Shown here piece after piece: positions 19,193 to 28,686 of a stretch of 64,000 bases of DNA. The stretch spans positions 124,001 to 188,000 of the forward strand of contig NZ_JAIOKB010000003.1 of NCBI RefSeq assembly GCF_019898765.1. Direction: 5' to 3'. Both the position numbers and the translations under genes were made by a program. This DNA comes from Sphingomonas yunnanensis. Lineage in GTDB: Bacteria; Pseudomonadota; Alphaproteobacteria; Sphingomonadales; Sphingomonadaceae. The notes under the pieces are model-generated. The model had not been told where the DNA came from. It saw only the letters and a program-made list of their open reading frames with translations, and did no database searches. Numbering within the stretch: position 1 is the stretch's first letter; the number at the start of each line of letters is the position of its first letter.

Positions 19193-19450
19193 ATGGGTAT
19201 CATCATCTGGCTCGTCATCGGCGGTGTCATCGGCTGGCTCGCCAGCATCATCATGCGCACCGATGCGCAGCAGGGCATCTTCCTGAACATCGTAGTCGGC
19301 GTGGTCGGTGCGTTCCTCGGCGGCCTGCTGTTCACCGGCGGCTCGATCAACAATGCGCCGCTGACGATCTATTCTTTCCTGGTCTCGTTGGTCGGCGCGG
19401 TCGTGCTGCTCGCGATCGTCAACCTGGTTCGTCGCGGCCGGGTGCGCTGA
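19193..19450 (+). CDS. GlsB/YeaQ/YmgE-family small membrane protein
   Basis: An 85-residue, very hydrophobic protein with three membrane helices: IIIWLVIGGVIGWLASIIM, IFLNIVVGVVGAFLGGLLF and IYSFLVSLVGAVVLLAIVNL, ending in basic residues. The glycine-rich pattern is the transglycosylase-associated / GlsB stress family. The ATG at 19193 has a GGGGAG site nine bases upstream. A strong intrinsic terminator follows at 19503-19537, so the gene is probably monocistronic. Confidence 0.92.
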   Translation: MGIIIWLVIGGVIGWLASIIMRTDAQQGIFLNIVVGVVGAFLGGLLFTGGSINNAPLTIYSFLVSLVGAVVLLAIVNLVRRGRVR

Positions 19451-19502
19451 GCGCCGGAGCGCTGAGCCGGCGCCGCACCTGCGGCGCGCGCTGAGCTGAT
19501 CA

Positions 19503-19537
19503 AGGCGGTCGCCCTAAGCGGGGCGGCCGCCTTTTTC
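19503..19537 (+). terminator. Rho-independent terminator after the GlsB-type gene
   Basis: An 11-bp stem, GGCGGTCGCCC with GGGCGGCCGCC (one G-U pair), has a short TAAGC-type loop and is followed directly by TTTTT. It lies about 50 bases after the stop at 19450. Confidence 0.88.
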
Positions 19538-19606
19538 GTTACGGCGGCCTGGATCCCCCCCCGCTTGGCGGGGAGGATCTTCACGACGTCGACCGGACCC
19601 GGGTCC

Positions 19607-20335
19607 TCACTTCAGCAGAAAGCGCACGTTGAGCGTCGCGCTCAGCTCGCTCTCGCCGGGCAGGACCGCGCTGTCCGCGGCCGCGGGTGCCGCCGCCATG
19701 CGCATCTGCGCGAATGGGCGCGGCGGCTCTCCGTCGCTCTCGCCGGCCTCCCCGATCGAGACGATCCGCGCGACGGTCAGGCCGGCCGCCTTGGCGTAGA
19801 GCGCCGCCCGCGCCCGCGCGCGCGCGACCGCGTCAGCGCGCGCCTCGTCGAGTGCCCCCGCCGCGTCGGCGAGCGACAGCGTCGGCCCGTCGATCTGGTT
19901 GGCGCCGGCGCGCACCAGCGCGTCGAGCACCGGCCCCGCCTTGGCGACGTCGCGGAAGCGCACCGTCACCGCGTTGCTCGCCTGATAGCCGGTGACCGCG
20001 GGCGGCTGGTTCTCGGCGTAGCGGTATTGCGGCGAGAGCGCGACGCGGCTGGTGGCGATATCGCGCGGCGCGATCCCCGCCTTGGTCAGCGCGGCGACCA
20101 CGGCCGCCATGCGGTCGGCGTTCTGCTGCATCGCGGTCGCCGCGACCGCGTCCTGCGTCACCACGCCCGCGCGCACCGTGGCGAGATCGGGCACGCGCGA
20201 GACCTTGCCGACCGCGGTGACGTCGAGGATCGTGCCCTCGGGTACCACCGTCGCCATCGGCAGCGGCGCCTGCGCCATCGCCGATCCGGGTAACGCGACG
20301 AGCGCCAAGGCCGCGCTCACCAATGCCCGATTCAT
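19607..20335 (-). CDS. Secreted SIMPL-domain (DUF541) protein
   Basis: 242 residues beginning with a signal peptide MNRALVSAALALVALPGSAM-AQ, so it is periplasmic. The SIMPL/DUF541 pattern is clear: ILDVTAVGKVSRVPDLATVR, AAVVAALTKAGIAPRDIATS, ALSPQYRYAENQPPAVTGYQ, ASNAVTVRFRDVAKAGPVLD and ARADAVARARARAALYAKAA. Some relatives protect against oxidative stress; the biochemical role is unknown. I chose the ATG at 20335 because it starts the signal peptide. Divergent from the RND adaptor gene across 168 bases. Confidence 0.9.
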   Translation of the reverse strand: MNRALVSAALALVALPGSAMAQAPLPMATVVPEGTILDVTAVGKVSRVPDLATVRAGVVTQDAVAATAMQQNADRMAAVVAALTKAGIAPRDIATSRVALSPQYRYAENQPPAVTGYQASNAVTVRFRDVAKAGPVLDALVRAGANQIDGPTLSLADAAGALDEARADAVARARARAALYAKAAGLTVARIVSIGEAGESDGEPPRPFAQMRMAAAPAAADSAVLPGESELSATLNVRFLLK

Positions 20336-20503
20336 CGCTTCGATCTCCCGTTGTACAGCAACTTCGCTGTGTTGGAGCGCGATAGAACGCAAGCTGAACG
20401 TGATAACTTACGTTGTCGCTTGCACAAAATGTCGCGCTCGGGCAGCGCCGGACTTGTAGGCGGTGATGTATGCGGGTAATACACGCTGGCCGGAGGGGAA
20501 TGG

Positions 20504-21673
20504 ATGACGTACGAGGCTGGTACTCTGCAGGGCGAGCAGCTGATGATCGAGGACGGCACGCCGCGACGTCGGCGGCGCTGGATCCTGATCGCTGGCATCG
20601 CTTTGCTCGCCGCCGCGCTCGCCGGCTATTTCCTCACCCGCCACAAGGACGCGCCGCACGCCGCGCCGGGCGATCAGGCGCCCACCGTGACCGTGCTGGT
20701 GCCGGGCGCGGCGGCGGTGGCGCGTCAGGTCAGCGCGACCGGCTCGCTCGCCGCCAAACGTGAGATGCCGGTCGGCGTCGCGGGCGAGGGCGGGATGGTC
20801 AGTCGCGTGTCGGTCGAGCCCGGTCAATGGGTCCGGGCCGGCCAGGTGCTCGCCACGATCGATCGCTCGGTCCAGGTGCAGACCGCCGAGTCGCTCTCCT
20901 CGCAGATCGCGGTGGCGCGCTCCGACCTGGTGCTGGCGCAGGCCGAGCTGGAGCGCGCGCAGAGCCTGGTCGACCGCGGCTTCATCTCCAAGGCCGACGT
21001 GCAGCGCCGCATCGCCACGCGCGACGCCGCCGCGGCGCGGCTGAAGGTGGCGGGCGCGACCTATTCGGAGCAGCGCGCGCGCAACGCCCGGCTCGACATC
21101 CGCGCGCCCGCGGCAGGGCTGATCCTCACCCGCGGCGTCGAGCCGGGGCAGATCGTCAGCTCGGCGTCGGGCACGCTGTTCCGCATGGCGCGCGACGGCG
21201 AGATGGAGATGCGCGCGCAGCTCGCCGAGAACGACCTGCAGGGCGTCCGTGTCGGCTCCGCGGCGCAGGTGACGCCGGTCGGCGACACGCGCTCCTTCGC
21301 CGGGCGGGTATGGCAGATCGCGCCGGTGATCGACACGCAGACGCGTCAGGGCATCGCGCGCATCCAGCTCAGCTATGACCCGGCGCTGCGCCCGGGCGGC
21401 TTCGCCTCGGCGACGATCACCGCGGGCGCGGAGAGCGAGCCGTCGTTGCCGCAGTCCGCTTTGCTGAGCGACGACCGCGGCAATTACGTGTACATCGTCG
21501 ACGCCGAGGATCGCGCGCAGCGTCGCGACGTGAAGCTCGGCACGGTGACCGAGGATCGGGTTGCGATCGCCAGCGGGCTCAAGGGCGACGAGCGCGTGGT
21601 GCAGTCGGCGGGCGCGTTCCTCAACCCTGGCCAGAAGGTCAAACCGGTGCGGGCGCGAGTCGCGGGCCAGTAG
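20504..21673 (+). CDS. RND efflux periplasmic adaptor (membrane fusion protein)
   Basis: 389 residues. One N-terminal anchor helix (WILIAGIALLAAALAGYFLT), then a HlyD-type layout: beta-barrel and lipoyl half-motif GMVSRVSVEPGQWVRAGQVL, a coiled-coil hairpin (about residues 130-190, AQAELERAQSLVDRGFISKA), the second lipoyl half RAPAAGLILTRGVEPGQIVS, and a barrel ending in LKGDERVVQSAGAFLNPGQK. It bridges the RND pump and an outer-membrane channel; no channel gene is present here. GGAGGGG precedes the ATG. The pump gene starts 16 bases downstream. Confidence 0.95.
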   Translation: MTYEAGTLQGEQLMIEDGTPRRRRRWILIAGIALLAAALAGYFLTRHKDAPHAAPGDQAPTVTVLVPGAAAVARQVSATGSLAAKREMPVGVAGEGGMVSRVSVEPGQWVRAGQVLATIDRSVQVQTAESLSSQIAVARSDLVLAQAELERAQSLVDRGFISKADVQRRIATRDAAAARLKVAGATYSEQRARNARLDIRAPAAGLILTRGVEPGQIVSSASGTLFRMARDGEMEMRAQLAENDLQGVRVGSAAQVTPVGDTRSFAGRVWQIAPVIDTQTRQGIARIQLSYDPALRPGGFASATITAGAESEPSLPQSALLSDDRGNYVYIVDAEDRAQRRDVKLGTVTEDRVAIASGLKGDERVVQSAGAFLNPGQKVKPVRARVAGQ

Positions 21674-21689
21674 AGCGGGATCAAGATCC

Positions 21690-24600
21690 ATGGGCTTTCG
21701 CAACATCTCCGCCTGGTCGATCCGCAACCCGGTGCCGGCGATCGTCCTGTTCGTGATGCTGACGGTCGCGGGCATCGTCAGCTTCATCCGCATGGACATC
21801 AACGACTCGCCGGACATCGACTTCCCGGCGGTGTCGATCACCATCACCCAGCCGGGCGCCGCGCCGAGCGAGCTCGAGACCCAGGTGACGCAGCGGATCG
21901 AGGCCGCGGTGCGCACGCTGGAGGGCGTCGACGAGATCCAGTCGTTCGTGTCCGAGGGCAATTCTACGACGATCGTGCAGATGGCGATCGGCCAGTCGGT
22001 CGACCGCGCCGTCAACGAGGCGCGCGACGCGGTCACGCAGATCCGCGGCAACCTGCCGGAGGGGATCCTGGAGCCCCAGGTTAGCCGCGTGAAGATCAAC
22101 GACAATGATCTCGGCAGCTACAGCGCGATCGCCACCGACATGACGATCGAGCAGCTCAGCTGGTACATCGACAACACCGTGACCAAGGAGCTGCTCTCGG
22201 TTCCGGGCATGGGCGGGGTGGAGCGCAACGGCGGCGTCAGCCGCGAGATCCGCGTGATCCTCGATCCCGCCCGGCTGGCGGCGCAGGGGCTCACCGCGAG
22301 CCAGATCAACAACCAGCTGCGCCAGGTGAACCTCGACGCGCCGGGCGGCCGCGCCGAGATCGCGGGCGCCGAACAGTCGGTCCGCGTGCTGGGCAACGCG
22401 CGCACCGCCTATGACCTCGGTCAGACGCAGATCAACGTCGGCGACGGCCGCACCATCCGCCTCGCCGACGTCGCCACGGTGCGCGACCTCTACGCCGAGC
22501 AGCGCTCCGCCGCGGCGGTCGACGGCAAGCCGGTGCTGAGCTTCGACTTCAAGCGCGCCAAGGGCTCGTCGGACGTCACCGTTTTCCGCGAGGGCAAGAA
22601 GAAGCTCGAGGAGCTCGAGAAGCGCAATCCGAGGGTCAAGTTCCGGCTCCGCGTCGACGGCTCCAAATATCCGCTGGAGCAGTACAAGTCGGCGATCCAC
22701 GCGATGCTGGAGGGCGCCATCCTCGCAGTGGTGGTCGTGTTCCTGTTCCTGCGCGACTGGCGCGCCACGGTGATCTCGGCGCTGGCGATCCCGCTATCGG
22801 CCATCCCGACCTTCTGGTTCATGGAGCTGATGAACTTCACGCTCAACGAGATGACGATGCTGGCGCTGAGCCTCGTCGCGGGCGTGCTGGTCGACGATGC
22901 GATCGTCGAGATCGAGAACATCGTCCGGCACATGCGCATGGGCAAGACGGCCTATCAGGCGGCGATCGACGCCGCCGACGAGATCGGCCTCGCGGTGCTG
23001 GCGACGACGATGGCGATCGTCGGGGTGTTCCTGCCGGTCGGGTTGATGCCGGGCATCTCGGGGCAGTTCTTCAAGAATTTCGGGCTCACCGTGGTGGTGG
23101 CGGTGCTCATGAGCCTCGCCGTCGCGCGACTGATCACGCCGATGATCGCGGCCTATTTCCTGCGCGCCGGCGGCCATGTCGAGCATGGCGGCGGGCCGGT
23201 GATGAGCTTCTACCAGCGCGTGCTCGCCTGGACGCTCGACGAGGGCGGCGCGCCCGTGGCGCGTGCCAAGGGCGGGGTGCATCGCGCTTTTGGCTACTGG
23301 CGCGACCATCGTCTGTGGGTCGTGATGATGGGGGTGGGCGCGTTCCTCTTCACGCTCTTCCTGTTCACGCAGATCCCGATGTCGTTCCAGCCCGCGTCGG
23401 ACCAGCCGCGCAGCACGGTGACGATCACCATGCCGCCGGGCAGCACGCTGGAGACCACCCAGGGCGTGGTCGACCAGGTCTATGAGCTGATCCGCAAGCA
23501 GCCCGAGGTGGAGAGCGTCTACACCCGCACCTTGGTGGGCTCGGGCCGCGTCACCGCGCAGCTGCGCGAGAAGCGCGACAAGACCTCGACCGAGTTCGAG
23601 CGCGGTCTGGCGCCCCAGCTCGCCAAGATCGCCGACGCGCGCGTCAACTTCCAGTCGCAGTTCGGCTTCGGCGACAACAACCGCGACATATCGGTGACGC
23701 TCGGCGGCGACGATCCGGTCGTATTGCGCCAGGCCGCCGACCGGGTCGTCCAGGACATGGCGAGAATGCCGGGGCTGATCGCGCCGCGCATCGCGGGCGA
23801 CCTCAACCGGCCCGAGATCATCATCAAGCCGCGCTCCGACCTCGCCGCCAACCTGGGCGTGACCACCGCGGCTCTGTCCAACGCGATCCGCATCGCCACG
23901 ATCGGCGACATCGACCAGAACAGCGCGCGCTTCTCGCTGAGCGACCGGCAGATCCCGATTCGTGTCGCGCTCGAGCAGAGCTCGCGCTCGCGACTGGCGA
24001 CGATCCAGAACCTGCCGGTGCAGACGCAGAGCGGCGGCTCGGTGCCACTCAGCCTGGTCGCCGAGATCGGCTTCGGCTCGGGCCCGACCCGCATCCAGCG
24101 GATCAACCAGCAGCGCCAGCTCACCATCGGCGCCGATCTCCAGCCCGGCGTGGCGACCAGCGTCGCACTGCCCAAGATCAAGCAGCTGCCCGCGATGAAG
24201 TCGCTGCCGGTGGGCGTGCAGGAGCTCAACGTCGGCCAGGCCAAGTGGCAGCTCGAGATGCTGATGAACTTCATCACCGCGGTGGTGTCGGGCGTGTTCC
24301 TGGTCTTCTCGGTGCTGGTGCTGCTGTATCGCCGGCTGCTGCCGCCGTTGGTCAACATGGGCTCGCTGCTGCTCGCGCCGCTGGGCGGGCTGCTGGCGCT
24401 GCTGATCTCGGGCGATGCGCTGTCGATGCCGGTGTTCATCGGGCTGCTGATGCTGCTCGGCATCGTCGCCAAGAACTCGATCCTGCTGATCGACTTCGCG
24501 CTCGAGGAGATGGCGGCGGGCGTGGCGCCCTACGCGGCGATCGTCGACGCCGGACGCAAGCGCGCGCAGCCGATCGTGATGACGACCGTCGCGATGGTCG

Positions 24601-24899
24601 CGGGCATGGTGCCGACCGCGCTGTCGCTGTCGGGCGACGGCGCGTGGCGCGCGCCGATGGGGATCGTCGTGATCGGCGGGCTGACGGTCTCGACCATGCT
24701 GACGCTGCTGATCGTGCCCGCGGCCTTCTCGCTGGCGATCGGGGTGGAGCGCCGCGTCGGGCCGTGGCTCGGCCGCCGCCTGCTCACCTATCGCCCGGGC
24801 GACGAGGGCACGCTGATCGAGCACGCGCCGCATCCCGCCATCCCCGCGCCGTCGGGACGGATCGGCTTCCACGAGGACGGCACCAGCCCGGCGGAGTGA
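21690..24899 (+). CDS. RND efflux transporter permease
   Basis: 1069 residues, an AcrB/MexB-like inner-membrane pump. It starts MGFRNISAWSIRNPVPAIVL, and the first periplasmic part has DFPAVSITITQPGAAPSELE. The proton-relay Asp pair of TM4 is in SLVAGVLVDDAIVEIENIV. The second half repeats the topology, ending in FIGLLMLLGIVAKNSILLID and TTVAMVAGMVPTALSLSGDG. Length matches the family. Substrates cannot be told; multidrug or metabolite export is likely. The C-terminal tail of about 45 residues is hydrophilic. Confidence 0.96.
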   Translation: MGFRNISAWSIRNPVPAIVLFVMLTVAGIVSFIRMDINDSPDIDFPAVSITITQPGAAPSELETQVTQRIEAAVRTLEGVDEIQSFVSEGNSTTIVQMAIGQSVDRAVNEARDAVTQIRGNLPEGILEPQVSRVKINDNDLGSYSAIATDMTIEQLSWYIDNTVTKELLSVPGMGGVERNGGVSREIRVILDPARLAAQGLTASQINNQLRQVNLDAPGGRAEIAGAEQSVRVLGNARTAYDLGQTQINVGDGRTIRLADVATVRDLYAEQRSAAAVDGKPVLSFDFKRAKGSSDVTVFREGKKKLEELEKRNPRVKFRLRVDGSKYPLEQYKSAIHAMLEGAILAVVVVFLFLRDWRATVISALAIPLSAIPTFWFMELMNFTLNEMTMLALSLVAGVLVDDAIVEIENIVRHMRMGKTAYQAAIDAADEIGLAVLATTMAIVGVFLPVGLMPGISGQFFKNFGLTVVVAVLMSLAVARLITPMIAAYFLRAGGHVEHGGGPVMSFYQRVLAWTLDEGGAPVARAKGGVHRAFGYWRDHRLWVVMMGVGAFLFTLFLFTQIPMSFQPASDQPRSTVTITMPPGSTLETTQGVVDQVYELIRKQPEVESVYTRTLVGSGRVTAQLREKRDKTSTEFERGLAPQLAKIADARVNFQSQFGFGDNNRDISVTLGGDDPVVLRQAADRVVQDMARMPGLIAPRIAGDLNRPEIIIKPRSDLAANLGVTTAALSNAIRIATIGDIDQNSARFSLSDRQIPIRVALEQSSRSRLATIQNLPVQTQSGGSVPLSLVAEIGFGSGPTRIQRINQQRQLTIGADLQPGVATSVALPKIKQLPAMKSLPVGVQELNVGQAKWQLEMLMNFITAVVSGVFLVFSVLVLLYRRLLPPLVNMGSLLLAPLGGLLALLISGDALSMPVFIGLLMLLGIVAKNSILLIDFALEEMAAGVAPYAAIVDAGRKRAQPIVMTTVAMVAGMVPTALSLSGDGAWRAPMGIVVIGGLTVSTMLTLLIVPAAFSLAIGVERRVGPWLGRRLLTYRPGDEGTLIEHAPHPAIPAPSGRIGFHEDGTSPAE

Positions 24900-24934
24900 G
24901 GGGGGAGGTCGATCGCCATTCTGGCCGCTCCGTT

Positions 24935-25022
24935 CCCCGGCGAAGGCCGGGGTCCAGTTGGGCGACGCGAGTGGCGGCTGCACGGGCCTTCCCACCTGGG
25001 CCCCGGCCACCGCCGGGGGACG
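24935..25022. repeat. Paired CCCCGGCG palindromic repeat
   Basis: CCCCGGCGAAGGCCGGGGTC near 24935 and CTGGGCCCCGGCCACCGCCG near 24996 form an inverted pair like those at 11098 and 26449. It occupies the first part of the 273-base gap between the RND pump and the DUF445 gene. The rest of the gap has no gene that I can support. Confidence 0.75.
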
Positions 25023-25172
25023 GGAGAGCGGGGAGCAGGCAGAATGACGCTCGCTCGGCGAGGAAGGTCGGCGTGGCCTAACCGTGAACGCCTGCGCGCT
25101 GCGTGAGCGGTCCGGCCTCGACCAAGCCACTCATCGCTTGAACATTCGCGTCGCTCACGGATTGTCCCGCTG

Positions 25173-26426
25173 ATGCCAGCGCTTGCCCGATCTACCGCGC
25201 CGCCGCCCGCCCTGGTGCGGATGCGGCTGGTCGCGACCGGGCTGCTCGTCCTGATGGCGGGTATCTTCCTCGCCTCGCGCGCGCTCGAGCCGCGGCACGG
25301 CGCCTGGGGCTTCGTCCGCGCTTTCGCCGAGGCGGCGATGGTGGGCGGTCTGGCCGACTGGTTCGCGGTGACCGCGCTGTTCCGCCACCCGCTCGGGCTG
25401 CCGATCCCCCACACCGCGATCATACCGCGCAACAAGGACCGGATCGGCGACCAGCTCGCCCAGTTCCTGCGCGAATATTTCCTCGTGCCCGCGGTGGTGG
25501 CGCGACGGATGGGTCGGGTCGACGTCGCCGGGGCGGCCGGGCGCTGGCTCGCCAACCCGCCGGGCGCGGGCAGCCGGCTGACGCGCGGCGTGTCGCGACT
25601 CTCCGTCGAGGTGCTCCAGTCGCTCGACCAGGAGCGGCTCGGCGGCATGGTGCGCGCGATGCTGGTGGCGCGCGTGCGCGAGGCGCGGCTCGCGCCGATG
25701 CTGGGCCGCGCGCTCGCCGCCGCACTGGCCGAGGGGCGCCACCTGGCAGTGATCGACAGTCTGATCTTCTGGGCGCGCGACGCGCTCGCCAGCAACGAGC
25801 ATCTCGTCCGCGCGATGGTGCACGACCGCGCCGGCTCGATCCTGCGCTGGACCGGTCTCGACGAGACGCTCGCGAACAAGATCATCGACGGGCTCGACAA
25901 GATGGTCGCGGAGATGGCGGAGAACCGCGAGCACCCGCTTCGCCTCAAGGCCGAGGACGGACTCGCGCAGCTCGCCGAGCGGCTCCAGCACGATCCCGCG
26001 ATGCACGCGCGAGTCGAGACGCTCAAGCTCGAGCTGCTCGAGAACCCGGCGATGCAGGACTGGATCAACGGCCTGTGGGAGCAGGCGCGCGCGGCGATGC
26101 TGCGCGCCGCGCGCGACCCCGAGGCGATCCTGCGCGGCGGGCTGGGCGACGCGCTGCGCCAGCTCGGCGCGACGCTGCGCGACGAGCCGCGGCTGGGGCG
26201 CACGATCAACCGCTTCGTGCGTCGCGCCGCGGTGGGGGCCGCGGCGGACTATGGCGACTCGATCGTTCGGCTGGTGTCCGAGACGGTGCGCGGCTGGGAT
26301 TCGCGGACGATCACCGCGCGGCTGGAGCATGCGGTGGGCAAGGACCTGCAATTCATCCGGGTCAATGGGACCCTGGTAGGTGGCCTGGTCGGCGTGCTGA
26401 TCCACGCGGTCGACATATTGTTGTGA
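25173..26426 (+). CDS. DUF445 membrane protein
   Basis: 417 residues. It starts with one hydrophobic helix (LVATGLLVLMAGIFLASRAL), followed by the family motif AFAEAAMVGGLADWFAVTAL, FRHPLGLPIPHTAIIPRNKD and RIGDQLAQFLREYFL. The middle is a long helical region, and a last hydrophobic segment (VNGTLVGGLVGVLIHAVDIL) closes the protein, so both ends touch the membrane. DUF445 (YjiN-like) function is unknown. It stands alone between two palindromic repeats. Confidence 0.9.
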   Translation: MPALARSTAPPPALVRMRLVATGLLVLMAGIFLASRALEPRHGAWGFVRAFAEAAMVGGLADWFAVTALFRHPLGLPIPHTAIIPRNKDRIGDQLAQFLREYFLVPAVVARRMGRVDVAGAAGRWLANPPGAGSRLTRGVSRLSVEVLQSLDQERLGGMVRAMLVARVREARLAPMLGRALAAALAEGRHLAVIDSLIFWARDALASNEHLVRAMVHDRAGSILRWTGLDETLANKIIDGLDKMVAEMAENREHPLRLKAEDGLAQLAERLQHDPAMHARVETLKLELLENPAMQDWINGLWEQARAAMLRAARDPEAILRGGLGDALRQLGATLRDEPRLGRTINRFVRRAAVGAAADYGDSIVRLVSETVRGWDSRTITARLEHAVGKDLQFIRVNGTLVGGLVGVLIHAVDILL

Positions 26427-26448
26427 GGGCGAGGGAGCGGCGCGGTTC

Positions 26449-26532
26449 TCCGGCGAAAGCCGGGCCCCGTCGGGTGACGTTCCTGGATCTCACCACCGCC
26501 TGCCCGCCTGGCCCCGGCCTACGCCGGGGAAC
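26449..26532. repeat. Paired CCCCGGCG palindromic repeat
   Basis: TCTCCGGCGAAAGCCGGGCC near 26449 and TGGCCCCGGCCTACGCCGGG near 26509 form the same inverted-pair element as at 11098 and 24935. It lies in the gap before the Mla operon. Confidence 0.75.
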
Positions 26533-26647
26533 GGCGACGAAAGGTGTTGGGCGTCACTCACTTCCCACCTCCGAGAGATACGCCCGCGGAACGAACATTG
26601 CTCCGGAACGCTTGTGGCGACATGAGCTTTGCCGCATGGGATAAAAG

Positions 26648-27757
26648 ATGACCGCGGCAGCTGATTTCAGCGAGGAAAGAGACGGGCAGGCGCCCGTGCT
26701 GCGCTTCACCGGCGACCTGTCGCTGGCGCGGCTGGGCAACCTGCCCGACCGGCTCGGCCAGGTGCAGGGTAACGTCACGACCGTCGATCTCTCCGAGGTC
26801 GACCGGATCGACACGATTGGCGCCTGGGTGATCCACCGCTTCGCGCGCCAGCACGACGCGACGATCGAAGGGCTCGACGACGACGCGCGTCACCTGTTCG
26901 AGCAGGTCGAGGCGGCCGACCAGCCGGTGCAGATGCGGCCGCAGTCGGGCTCGTCATTCCGTCGCGTGCTCGGCGAGATCGGCGAGGCGTCGACCAACGC
27001 CGCGCGCACCTCGCTCGGGCTGCTCGGCTTCATGGGGGCGACGCTGATCGCCTTCGGCGGCGTGATCCGGCATCCCAGTCGTTTCCGCTTCAATGCGACC
27101 GTCCAGCGTTTCGAGGTGGTCGGCGTCTCGGCGCTCGGCATCATCGGGCTGATGAGCTTTCTGATCGGCATCGTCATCGCGCAGCAGGGCGCGGTGCAGC
27201 TGCGCCAGTTCGGTGCGGAGGCGTTCACGATCAATCTCGTCGGCCGCATCACGCTGCGCGAACTCGGCGTGTTGATGACCGCGATCATGGTGGCGGGGCG
27301 CTCCGGCTCGGCCTTCGCGGCGCAGCTCGGCACGATGCAGCTGACCGAGGAGATCGACGCCATGCGCACGATCGGCGTCTCGCCGATGGAGGCGCTGGTA
27401 CTGCCGCGCACGGTCGCCGCGATCGTGCTGATGCCGTTGCTGGGCTTCTACGCTTCCGTGCTGTCGATCATCGGCGGCGGACTGCTCTGCTGGTTCGCGC
27501 TCGACATACCGCCCGTCGCTTATGTCGCGCGGATCCGCGAGGTGGTGCCGATCACCGACCTGTTCGTCGGGCTGATCAAGGCGCCGGTGTTCGGCGCGAT
27601 CATCGCGATCGCGGGCTGTTTCCAGGGTATGCAGGTCAAGGGCGACGCCGAGCAGGTCGGCCTCAAGACCACCTCGGCGGTCGTGCAGGCGATCTTCATG
27701 GTGATCGTGGTCGACGCCTTCTTCGCGGTCTTCTTCGAACAGATCGGCTGGATCTGA
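26648..27757 (+). CDS. MlaE-type ABC permease with N-terminal STAS domain
   Basis: 369 residues. Residues 1-95 are a STAS-like domain (LRFTGDLSLARLGNLPDRLG, TVDLSEVDRIDTIGAWVIHR), the part that is a separate MlaB protein in E. coli. The rest is an MlaE permease with helices around LGIIGLMSFLIGIVIAQQGA and the conserved RELGVLMTAIMVAGRSGSAF, AAQLGTMQLTEEIDAMRTIG. It moves phospholipids or other lipids between the membranes together with the next three genes. It overlaps the ATPase start by one base (TGATG). Confidence 0.94.
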   Translation: MTAAADFSEERDGQAPVLRFTGDLSLARLGNLPDRLGQVQGNVTTVDLSEVDRIDTIGAWVIHRFARQHDATIEGLDDDARHLFEQVEAADQPVQMRPQSGSSFRRVLGEIGEASTNAARTSLGLLGFMGATLIAFGGVIRHPSRFRFNATVQRFEVVGVSALGIIGLMSFLIGIVIAQQGAVQLRQFGAEAFTINLVGRITLRELGVLMTAIMVAGRSGSAFAAQLGTMQLTEEIDAMRTIGVSPMEALVLPRTVAAIVLMPLLGFYASVLSIIGGGLLCWFALDIPPVAYVARIREVVPITDLFVGLIKAPVFGAIIAIAGCFQGMQVKGDAEQVGLKTTSAVVQAIFMVIVVDAFFAVFFEQIGWI

Positions 27758-28686
27758 TGGCGCGGCGCGACATCCACCGGCGCGACGAGCCGATCATCCG
27801 CGTGCAGGGGCTGCGCAACAGCTTCGGCGACGCGGTGATCCACGACAACCTCGACCTCGACGTGCGCCGCGGCGAGATCCTCGGCGTGGTGGGTGGATCG
27901 GGCACGGGTAAGTCGGTGCTGATGCGCTCGATCATCGGGCTGCAGTCGCCCGACCGCGGCGAGGTCGAGGTATTCGGCGAGCCCACGCTCGGCCGCTCCG
28001 AGCATGAGACGGTGGAGATCCGCAAGCGCTGGGGCGTGCTGTTCCAGGGTGGCGCTCTGTTCTCGACGCTGACCGTGGCCGAGAACGTGCAGGTGCCGCT
28101 GCGCGAATTCTACCCCGAGCTCGATCTCGCGCTGCTCGACGAGATCGCCTCGTACAAGGTGGTCATGACGGGCCTGCCAGCCGACGCCGGACCGAAATAT
28201 CCGGCCGAGCTGTCGGGCGGCATGAAGAAGCGCGCGGGCCTCGCGCGCGCGCTGGCGCTCGATCCCGAGCTGCTGTTCCTCGACGAGCCCACCGCCGGGC
28301 TCGACCCGATCGGTGCGGCGGCCTTCGATGAGCTCACCCGCGCGCTGCAGAAGACGCTGGGCCTCACCGTCTTCCTGATCACGCATGACCTCGACACCCT
28401 GTACGCGATCTGCGACCGCGTCGCGGTGCTCGCCGACAAAAGGGTGATCGCGGTGGGCACGATCGACGAGCTGCTCGCGCTCGATCACCCCTGGATCCAG
28501 GAATATTTCAACGGGCCGCGCGGGCGCGCCGCGGTCGCCGCCCAGAGCGCGGCGGCGGAGCGGGTCGACTCCGCCGACGCCGACGCGCGCGCGCACCCGA
28601 CCGACGTGAGCGAGCGAGTCACCGGGCAGCACAGCCAGGGCGGCCTCGCCGACAACAGGGCCCGCGGGGCCGCAGGGGCAGAGTGA
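27757..28686 (+). CDS. MlaF-type ABC ATPase
   Basis: 309 residues. Walker A is VVGGSGTGKSVLMRSIIGLQ, the signature is ELSGGMKKRAGLARALALDP, Walker B is ELLFLDEPTAGLDPIGAAAF, and the switch His is in LITHDLDTLYAICDRV. The SGGMKKR signature is typical of Mla/Ttg2-type ATPases. A hydrophilic C-terminal extension of about 45 residues rich in Ala and Asp follows the usual end, as in some alphaproteobacterial MlaF proteins. It overlaps both neighbours. Confidence 0.95.
   Translation: MARRDIHRRDEPIIRVQGLRNSFGDAVIHDNLDLDVRRGEILGVVGGSGTGKSVLMRSIIGLQSPDRGEVEVFGEPTLGRSEHETVEIRKRWGVLFQGGALFSTLTVAENVQVPLREFYPELDLALLDEIASYKVVMTGLPADAGPKYPAELSGGMKKRAGLARALALDPELLFLDEPTAGLDPIGAAAFDELTRALQKTLGLTVFLITHDLDTLYAICDRVAVLADKRVIAVGTIDELLALDHPWIQEYFNGPRGRAAVAAQSAAAERVDSADADARAHPTDVSERVTGQHSQGGLADNRARGAAGAE

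Noticed and set aside
19553..19580. A short CCCCGC palindrome as a second terminator
   Set aside because: No T-run; it looks like a single unit of the type 2 repeat, and the true terminator lies just upstream.
22794..25130. A 778-codon open frame opposite the RND pump and other long antisense frames (for example 14547-16070 and 2743-3996)
   Set aside because: They are mirror frames of strongly coding genes in high-GC DNA, rich in His, Arg and Asp and without domain motifs or ribosome sites.
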